This document shows positions 55,659 to 64,000 of a DNA stretch of 64,000 nt, one piece after another. The notes beneath the pieces were generated by a model that made no database searches, was not told the DNA's origin, and saw only the letters and a program-made list of their open reading frames with translations. Numbering within the stretch: the first letter of the stretch is position 1; each line of letters opens with the position of its first letter. Position numbers and translations under genes: made by a program. The DNA comes from Sialis fuliginosa (taxonomy: Eukaryota > Arthropoda > Insecta > Megaloptera > Sialidae), in contig OY540816.1 of the NCBI GenBank assembly GCA_961205875.1, forward strand, positions 16,936,701 to 17,000,700, in the 5' to 3' direction.

Positions 55659-56250
55659 CAGAGCCGGCTTTAGCAAGTCTGGCGCCCTGGGCGAGTTTCA
55701 TTCTTCCGCCCTCTCTCTCCTTAAAAAAATATTCAAAAATCACCGAAAATGTCAATAAAAATTGATAAATTAACAAGAATAGTTAATATCTCAGCTTGGC
55801 ACGATCCTACAGAGCTCAACTTTTTTTTTAAATATAGCTTACATGTTACATCATTAACTTTAAGACTACCAAATGCCCCAAGACCGTCGAGACCTCCTTC
55901 CCCTATTATTAACAAATTAAAATTAATAAATTATCAAATAAGTTGATTAGTTCATATCTCAGCTAATACCTTATTAAAGGTTTTCTGGGTTGCTGAATTT
56001 GTTAGTTAGCAGCTATCAAATAATCGATTTTTTTTTTAAATTAACATTGTTTATATTTTTTGCTTAATCGGGTTTAATAGATCGACAAAAAATTTAAAGA
56101 TAAAAAAAAAAGTTTATTAAAAAATTACAGCCTGTACACTGATTTGAATCAAAAAAATCACTTATTCCCCATTGTGCACCGCCACACCTGGCCTGACGCT
56201 CCGAGCCGTCGCCCTGGTTCGCCCCCTCCCCTCCTCTAAAGCCGGCACTG
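55659..56250. mobile_element. Non-autonomous hAT element, 592 bp
   Basis: Begins CAGAGCCGGCTTTAG and ends CTAAAGCCGGCACTG (14 of 15 paired). Flanks GACGTATA (55651-55658) and GACGCATA (56251-56258) match at 7 of 8 positions, as an aged 8-bp hAT duplication would. Subterminal words CTGGCGCCCTGGGCGAG and CGCCCTGGTTCGCCCCC are C/G rich. The same CAG(A/T)GCCGG end is found alone near 44199 and 50092. No transposase. Confidence 0.88.
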
Positions 56251-56429
56251 GACGCATATGTGGCTTAAATTGTTACTTATTTTAAATAAAAATATCGACA
56301 TGCAGTCGCCCTTCGCAGATATCATAAACGAATATAACAGCAACTCAATTTTCGTACCTACAAACGTATTTCACTCTTCGATAAGTTTTGGAGGACAGTT
56401 TGTATGTGTGTGTGTGTGTATAGACAAGC

Positions 56430-56800
56430 GCGTATGCGTGTGACGTAGACGTGCTGTTCTATTAACCAGGGGGGCCTCCGCTCAGACACCGGGGCAGACA
56501 ATAACACACAAACACACAGACACACGCACACAACCTAAGTACGTATTTGGCAAATGTGACGACGCGACCGTCTGAGTTCTAGCAGCAGCAGCAACGAGTC
56601 AGTCAGCCGGTCGGTCCGTCCGTCCGTCCACACCGCGTCGCCCGCGCTCGCTCTCACCCACCCAAGGCCCTTGGACCGCGCCGCGACCGTTTTTTTACCG
56701 GCCTGTCTGGAGAATATTGGGCTGCTGCTGCTGTTGGCAAAATGCCGCGCGCACGCATGCCTTCTCCGCTGCGAATCTATCGAATATACTCGTATATATA
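56430..56800. promoter_or_regulatory. GC-rich island in gene-poor DNA
   Basis: Strong GC enrichment with CpG, CAG and GTCC repeats (GTCCGTCCGTCCGTCC near 56610), next to a (GT) run at 56405-56418. Frames here are low-complexity and lack family resemblance. Possibly a distal promoter; no splice partner identified. Confidence 0.3.
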
Positions 56801-57020
56801 CACACACAAATTCAATTATAATATATTTATGTATGTTTGTGTACCTATTCTATTTTGTTATTACTATAGTCTGTAGCTATGTAAACATTAATGTGTGCGC
56901 ATAAATTGTGGACTTGTTTGATTCATGACAATGCAATTAATGCAGAAGACGTTCGAGTGATGAAATCTAACACATTTATGTACCTACTACCTACGTATTA
57001 TACATTCAGCTAGTCTGCTA

Positions 57021-57481
57021 TAAGGTACTGGCACCAGTTATTGCCGTTATAAGAGCAAGGTTGACTGTTTTTGTGATTGACGGGCTTCTTTTTTGTAACT
57101 TTTTATTTAATTAATTTAATTATAGCCTTTTAATTTATTTGTTTTTTCTTCAGTAATGGATAAAGTAAAATCAGTAATGAGCACGCAGTGATGGACACTA
57201 CGAAACGAAAGATATAAAAGAAAGAATCGTCAATGTAAAGCAGTTGCTATGATAGTATAATAATTAACAAATAAATTATACAAATAATTAGTTTAAATGT
57301 CCACCATTTTGACACCTATTGACCGATTGTCATCAAATCACGCTGTAAGACAGTTAAATGTATATAAATTAATATTCAGAAATGGTAATAATCAAATATG
57401 AACAAATATTTCTAATTCAGTACAATTAATTAAAAAATTGCCATTACTGAGGTCATATCCAAGACTGGTGTCAGTACCTTA
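57021..57481 (-). mobile_element. TAAGG-family MITE, copy 2 (inverted)
   Basis: 461 bp from TAAGGTACTGGCACCAG to CTGGTGTCAGTACCTTA with TA on both sides (57019-57020, 57482-57483). Internal words are the reverse complement of copy 1 (GTCCACCATTTTGACACC, GATTGTCATCAAATCACG). About 100 bp shorter than copy 1. Confidence 0.88.
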
Positions 57482-57483
57482 TA

Positions 57484-59600
57484 TAGGTCGTTTAGAAGCC
57501 AAAACTATTGTCTACTAAAAGCAGTCGAGAAAATCAATGTTTTATCAACATATATGTACTTTACTGAAAAATGTTCTGCAATGTATTAGCAAAAATGTAT
57601 GATATACTGAAATAGTATTTTACTATGATAGGATTTTGGTTAAACCAAAATTTCCAAATCGATAAAATAATTAACATTGGCGACAATTAAAAAATCGATG
57701 ATTTTAAAAACAGACGCAAACGTTGAATAGGAAAAAATATTATTATCATTTTTTGACGTGAATAATATCAGGCCAGATATTGGGTGGGCATTTCATAAAC
57801 TTGATGTAACGCACTGAGATCAGTATTGCGCGCTAGCGTAAATTTAAAATCAGTATATCTCGACATTTAGAGCAGCTACCAAGCGGTTTTTGGTCTCAAA
57901 TTATAGATCTCGATTAGATCTACGAGATACAAGTAAAAATCAAAACATTTAATCAGTTTTAATGAGTGATTTTAATATTATGAAAAATAAAAAAAAATTG
58001 TATATCCACGATTATACGCTTGTAAATATTAATTAATTGAATTGAAAAAAATAACAGTATATTAGAATATAAATATTAAAATGAATAAAAAAATAAAAAG
58101 TAAATTTCGTATTTCCAGTATTTATTAAATGTTTTTATGTTCATACAAATCATAAGAAATATCTATATATTATAAAATACTAGCCTGAGTTTTATTTAAC
58201 TCCACTGATACGTATTCACGTCAATCTCTCGACTGTGCATCCCGATACAGTCACACCCATTTTTTCACATGGGGTGTATTACAGTTCTTTTTTAATAATT
58301 ACATTATTTATACGCGTTTCAAAGTATATATTTACTAAAAAAATAAGAAAAAGTTTTTAACCGCCAAAAATTACATCTTTGAAAATAATCATTAAATTAT
58401 ATGTTTTAAAAACGGTTAACACTGACCTAAATTCATTCATCCCTAACAATTTCTCAATTTCCGTGCGATACAAATTCAATCATTTTCATAAAAAATAATT
58501 TCCTGTAAAGATGCCTGTAAAGATATTTCTAAATTAATTGAGTTTTGTCAAGAAATTTAAACTTTTTCAAGCTGTGAGGTAATTTTAAAATTACCAAATA
58601 ATGCAATTAAATATGTCGACGTTTTTCATAATTTTATTTAGGTAGGTACTTATATTTTTTATCATAATATTTTTATCGATTATTCTTGTCAAAATACAAT
58701 TGAATTTTATTTGTACACAATATTTGAAATGCCCCGTCGATACGCAAACATTAAAACAAAAAACATTAAAAACGACCGTTGAATTTTTGCAAATACCCCA
58801 TTCACTGGATCTAGCAAACCTTGAAATCGCAGACAGTACGTCTGAGGAGCACCCAACAGTACAGCTCCGCTACCCGTCTTTTTCTAAACGTTACAGCGCA
58901 CAATGTCCATCTCTGTCGAACCGGATACAGCAGTCTGTTCACAGCACACTCTTGTATTATTATTTTATTGTAAAATCTATGTATTTTATTAGACTGTTGT
59001 ACGTTTATACGTATACATTCCCCTACACGTTAACTTACGTAAGTTAAAAATATTTTAAAATTCGCTAATAACAGATTATGCACTTTTTTAACGAGAAATC
59101 AGTGAAATGTACATTTTTTGAAAATATATTTGCAAACATAAATATACCAGTTTCAATGACAATCGAGGTAGGCGGCCGCACTGCAACTGGAGCAGTAGCG
59201 CATTCATATATTTTGTTGCTGGGAGGCGGTATTGACAATAAAAAATATAGCCTTGAGAGTAGTAGATATTAAATTTGGAAGGGGGATATTTAAATTTAGT
59301 TTCCTCTCGTCCAGCGCGAATTATCAATTAAAAGGGATTGTGGTCGAATACTAACTACATATATTATTACTCTTTTAACTTTTGTATTGTATTGAAAATG
59401 TTTCAGATTTGAGTGACTCTTACTTAATTAAGAGTACAGTACGTAGGCCGTAAATTCCGGTCACGTAAGCGATTTTTGAAATTTTAGATCGTGAGTCAAA
59501 GTAAAACAGTCGGGTACGATTATATTTTTGTCAGGCGTGAGTCCGTGAGTATTTTTATAGGTACGTTAGTATTGCTCTCATTTATTTTCATTTTTAGTGC
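57484..59600. other. Gene-poor AT-rich DNA
   Basis: Includes the second dispersed repeat copy (58130-58242). A 115-aa plus-strand frame at 58700-59047 has mixed composition but no recognisable family and no flanking exon partners. Confidence 0.4.
58130..58242. repeat. Dispersed repeat, second copy of 42402-42511
   Basis: Carries the same ordered words as the copy at 42402, including CACTGATACGTATTCACGTC, with scattered substitutions. No coding capacity. Confidence 0.7.
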
Positions 59601-59639
59601 TACTAGAAATGCAGTTAGAACATAAAATTAAATTGTGTC

Positions 59640-59780
59640 ACAACAGTGTGCGACCGGGCGTGAGTAAAAAAATGCGTGATCGTGATTTTATTTTCTGTAC
59701 CTGAGTGAGTTCGCGTGGTTTCGATAATTTGTTCGTGAGCATGCGTGATCGTGAGCAAAAATTACTCACGCGCCCAGTTC
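59640..59780. repeat. CGTGA-rich repeat fragment related to 12372-12542
   Basis: Degenerate CGTGAGTA/CGTGATCGTGA words, ending TACTCACGCGCCCAGTTC next to TA. Resembles the ends of the element at 12372. The left boundary is not clear. Confidence 0.5.
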
Positions 59781-60049
59781 TACTGTAGATTATTTCATCT
59801 ACATATATTAACATAATTATTATAAAGAATTACTGTATAATAATTTTATAATATTAAAATTATTATACATTATAATGAAAAACATTCAACTTTATAGTAA
59901 AAGCATTAATATTTGAAATATTGAAGATATAAATAGTTTAATAATAATAAAAATAGATTTATTAAATTGGATATTAATTTGAGAGAATTAACACTAGCTG
60001 GGTATATTGATTATAACTATCGTATATATTTAAGCACTAACGAACACCC

Positions 60050-60420
60050 TTTGCAAATTGTGCGAGGGTGTATTCTACTACGGAAACCCTTACGTGCGAA
60101 CACACGCACACAGACAGGCCGTGCGGCTGGGACGAAGGGGGGGGTGGATGACGGCGGCGAGAGAGAGAGAGAAAGAAGTTGGGGGAGGTAGAGGTTCTCG
60201 CACACACGACGCGGCTAGACTGGCGCGGGGGCGGGGGAGAACCGCCGCGCGAACATAGGTGGTTGACTGTCTGACTGTTGTCTGAGGCCCGTCGCCGCTG
60301 CCGCCTGCAGGGTAGGTCGGGGGCGGCGGCGCGCGGGGGTGGCCCGATATCGCAGACGAAACGCGTGCGCACGGTCGCGCCGCTCGTTTGCGCGTGAATA
60401 CACAACATTATAGGAGGTTA
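60050..60420. promoter_or_regulatory. GC-rich island in gene-poor DNA
   Basis: About 370 bp of high GC with a GAGAGAGAGAGA run, CpG-rich cores and a CAG/GGTAGG site. Long frames on both strands are compositional. It may be a promoter of an unseen gene or a distal alternative promoter. Nothing identifies its target. Confidence 0.3.
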
Positions 60421-60639
60421 GGTACGAGTTGCATGCGTTCTATAAGGGGACGAAAACCTTAACCCTTTTTGTATATTTCATATCCGATTTTATCCGTATG
60501 TATAATTTTTTTTCAATAACGAAAAACTAATAAATAGTATACCTACCCAGTGAAGAAACTTAAGAATTAAGTTTACACATTGGCGCAAGGGATTAGAGTT
60601 ACTATAAACGTCCCAAAATTAATATAACTAATAACCCTC

Positions 60640-61260
60640 CTCTATTTTCTAAACTATCGATGTGAAAAATCTGAAAAAAATCCAGAATGTAGCTCTTAAT
60701 TAGTAATTTCACTGAAAATTATAACGAACGCTGTCAAAAATATTTTGGACCCTTCTCCCATAGACTGAAAAATGTACTCATATTTTTTTCACTTATCCCA
60801 TTTAGTGGGGTGTCTTTAGATAGGTCTCCAAAAATGCAACAAAAAATGTCAAATTACCCTTCAGTCACGATATATTTGCTTTTCAATATCATTGTCACAT
60901 TTCTATAAACTATCGATTCAAAAAAATCTGAAAAAATTCCAGAATGTAGCTTTTTATAAGTACTTCCACTGAAAATTATAACGAACACAAATGTAAAAAT
61001 ATTTTGGACCCCTCTCCCATAGACTGAAAAGTGTGCTGACATGTTTTTCACTTACCCCATTGAAGGGAGTGTATTTAAATAGGTCTCCTAAAATGCAACA
61101 AAAAATTTCAAATGACCTTTTGATTTTAATCCTTTAGTCACGATATATTTGCGTTCAAAGTAGTTATAAAAAAAAAAAATAAAAAAACATAAAATTCCAG
61201 AATGTAGTTTTAATTAGTACTTACAATGGAAACTATAACGAACATATAATAGCAAAAATA
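60640..61260. repeat. Tandem repeat, period about 257 bp, 2.4 copies
   Basis: The word CCAGAATGTAG recurs at about 60682, 60939 and 61197 (spacing 257 and 258). Other words recur at the same spacing: CCCATAGACTGAAAA, AAAATGCAACAAAAAAT and ATTATAACGAAC. Units are diverged, and the third is partial. Confidence 0.9.
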
Positions 61261-62089
61261 AATTATGAAACAGTTTTGAATAACTCTTTTTTATAAATCG
61301 TAGTGAAAATGAACTATCATGTGCGTGCATGTTTTATTTATAATATAATTTGCCTACTGTGTAACGCGCCACTGGCAAAGCTCGTCCTCACAAGGTACCA
61401 GCTAGCGCCTCATGCGCCAGTTTTATAGTACGACTCTGTTTCATTGCAACTGACAGTTTTAACTCAAATAGCGGTCGACAACGAGGCACCCGCGAAATAT
61501 TTTTGTCACTCACAATACAGCAATAAAATATTGTCAACCCTCACATTTTAAAATTGTATGTTTATGTATAAGTAATTAAATAATTAAAATATATATCTAT
61601 TTCTATAAGAATTAATTTTATTCTGAACTACCGTTCGTGAGTATTTTTTGAAATTTAACTTTATATCTTTTTTTTTAATTTGATTTAATATGATTTACCA
61701 TTTTTATGATTACAATTACAAAAAAAATAATTATAGCGACTTTTTTTGAATAAAAGGGAAAAAAATGTTTTTTTTTAATTTTAGAGGCTCTTTCCATTTT
61801 TGCGATACAATTTATATATATAAGTATTAAATATGTAAACATCAGTGTCGATGTCCGCTTTTAAGCAATTATTTTTCTGAATAAGAAGAACGAAGAAAAT
61901 TTCGTATTTTATAATTTTTGTTTGCGATTGCGCCCTAATGCTTGCAGATAAAAAAGGTTGGCGACCTCTGATTATAAGAGCAACCTGCCTGATTAATTAG
62001 TAAATTAGTATGACCTACACCGATTTTTAATAGGTACCTATCTATTTTTCAAACCGACCTGGATTCGTTAAATTACTGTAAAAAACAAC
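61261..62089. other. Gene-poor AT-rich DNA
   Basis: No exon or paired element ends recognised. Confidence 0.4.
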
Positions 62090-62612
62090 TAAAGTACTGG
62101 CACCAGGCTTGGATCATACGATTAAATGTACTAAATTAGAAATATTTGTTGATATTTGATTACTGAATCATAATATATAGACACTCAATAATAAAACAGC
62201 TTAATTTGATGACAATCGGCCAATGGGTGTCAAAATGGTGGACATTTAAACTAATTATTAGTGTAATTTATTTATTAATTATTATATTATCATAGCGTCT
62301 GCTTTACATTGTTTCAAAATTTACGATTCTTTATTTTATATATATTTTATAACTTTTGTGTCGTAGTACTTATCATTTTGTAATAATTAGCAAGTGTCCA
62401 TCACCGTGTGTCCATTACTGGTTTTACTTTATCCATTATTGGAGAAAAAGCATAAACAAAACAAAAGGCTATAATGAAAAAAATCAATATTTGCGGATTT
62501 TAGTAATTAAATTGATTTAAAAAAGAGGTACTTGTTTTATTAGTAACATAAGTTCATGAGAATTATAAAAAATCTTTCTCTTAAAGGGGCCAAGACTGTT
62601 GCCAGTACCTAA
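62090..62612 (+). mobile_element. TAAGG-family MITE, copy 3
   Basis: About 523 bp, ends TAAAGTACTGGCACCAG and CTGTTGCCAGTACCTAA. Internal sequence matches copy 1 at 41150 closely along its length (TTGATGACAATCGGCCAATG, TGTCAAAATGGTGGACAT, GTACTTATCATTTTG). The ends have drifted and the flanking TA is not clear on the left. Confidence 0.82.
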
Positions 62613-64000
62613 TATAAAAAAATAATTTAGATTAATTTGCCTATCGATAAAACAATCAATGAGCATATATATAGAGTGGGAGGTCTAGTTAATGCCACTG
62701 TTATAACTTCTTGCCTGTTTCGCGTTATCGTGTACATGCTACTATAAATAAGTTTAATGTTTGAACTGAGATAACGTTTTCGCAAATATTGACCGTCACT
62801 CTTATATGTTACACCAGTGTTTCTAAACAATTGTTACATATAATATGACTTCAGAAGAAAGTGCTAACAAATTAGTCCGTACTTACAATTAGCATCACAG
62901 TGACGTAATGTAGTTACTATGTACCTATAGCGTCGGATTTAGGTTGTCTACGGCTCCAGGCGCAAAATTATTTTGACCCCCTTCTTATCATTATTTAAAC
63001 GGAAACACCAGAATACAAATTTGTAATTCGTTTAATATTAAAAATTTGATAGTATGCACTTTGTACACTCGAACATAAATTTTACTACTTTGCACTAATT
63101 TTTAACTCGTAGTGTTTTAAATAAAATATATATATATTTTTTTAATATATAAAGGTAAATTTAACTAATATGGCGAATATTTAATAGTTCTTAAGGAGGG
63201 GAGGGGGTATGTATTACAGATTTACCCCCTCTGATGAAAAATAAACGTGTTGCCCCTCCTGATATAAAAACATTTTGCCGCCGCTGACTGCAGATAAAAT
63301 GCAACTTATAAAACAAAATAGAACTGCATATATGTATATGTAGATTTACCAGAGGCGAAGCGTCCATGGAAGCAGGGGAAGCAGTGCTTCCCTTACTCTA
63401 TGGGTAAAATTAATACAAATCTGTGTTTTCAGTTAATAAATAATTTTAAAATATTAAAATATTATTAGAATATTCATTTTTATGCGCAACTAAAACTTTT
63501 AACCAAAAATCAAAAATAGCCTTTAATATTAATTTAAACGCTCAATTATAAAACTATAATACCTCTACGTCTTATTTTCTTGTATTTTAGTCGATATTTG
63601 TATGACGAGTTGAAGTTCACTGCAGGAAATTTCACTAAAAAATTTCGAATTTTTTATTTTGTTAAAAGTATGTTTATTATATAGAAAATGATGTGAAAAG
63701 TTGTTTGTTTCAAACCGCAGGTCTGTATCCCAAATCGTTCTCGAAATATAGCCTCTCAAAGTTTTAGTTTTTTCAAATTTTTGGAGAAAAAAGGCCATAT
63801 CTTTTGAACGCGTGGTCGGAATTGATTTTAGTCGACGGATTTGGAATCAGCGTGTCAAAATCTATATAATGAAATGTATAATATCTTAAAACTCGAAAAA
63901 AAAAAATTCGCGAAAAATTGAAAAAATTCAAAGGGGTATACCTTAAAAAAATGTCGATTTTAGACGAAAATTTTTTTGTCGGATTTTAAAGTATTATATA
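62613..64000. other. Gene-poor DNA with possible hAT end at window edge
   Basis: An hAT-like left end CAGAGGCGAAGCGTCC begins near 63350 and its partner may lie beyond the window. C-rich fragments at 62930-63290 look like decayed element ends. The final 400 bases are A/T-rich repeat-like sequence. No gene. Confidence 0.4.

Noticed and set aside
56535-56904. Frames of 90 and 77 aa in the GC island
   Set aside because: Driven by GC composition and simple repeats; no homology recognised.
58700-59047. 115-aa plus-strand frame
   Set aside because: Only compositionally protein-like in part; no recognised domain, no splice partners, ends in low-complexity Tyr/Phe.
60017-60408. Pro/Arg-rich frames up to 123 aa
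   Set aside because: High GC content removes stop codons; low-complexity sequence with no motif.

Overview
The window reads as nuclear DNA of an insect. It is AT-rich, genes are split by GT-AG introns, and three conserved animal genes occupy the first 36 kb. Many short non-coding elements with terminal inverted repeats, several with C-rich hAT-type ends, plus frequent 'tacctacctat'-type intron words, suggest a hemipteran such as an aphid. That assignment is impression, not proof.

Layout. (1) About 25-10570, plus strand: a complete 17-exon gene for an ABCC4/MRP4-type ABC exporter; the exons join in frame to 1289 codons plus stop. (2) 10571-13301: convergent intergenic space with three small inverted-repeat elements. 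(3) 13302-16978, minus strand: Taf6, a TFIID/SAGA-type histone-fold subunit, six coding exons, 596 aa. (4) 16979-20550: upstream of Taf6 and downstream of Syp, carrying an hAT-type, a pogo/Tigger-like and another inverted-repeat element. (5) About 20555-35100, minus strand: Syp (Syncrip, hnRNP Q/R), an RNA-binding protein with an acidic N-terminal domain, three RRMs and a Tyr/Arg/Gly-rich tail; the constitutive path gives 650 aa. (6) 35200-64000: no protein-coding gene that I can support. It holds promoter-like GC-rich blocks, dispersed non-autonomous elements, a three-copy family, a 257-bp tandem repeat and a 1.57-kb palindrome.

The most interesting biology is in Syp. Two adjacent exons of identical length (136 bp) and identical phase encode alternative versions of the start of RRM2, so they look like mutually exclusive exons. 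Downstream there is a 54-bp in-frame candidate cassette exon and a stop-containing candidate exon giving a different C-terminus. No autonomous transposase, reverse transcriptase, rRNA, confident tRNA or CRISPR array was recognised. The three genes are not functionally linked; they are ordinary chromosomal neighbours.
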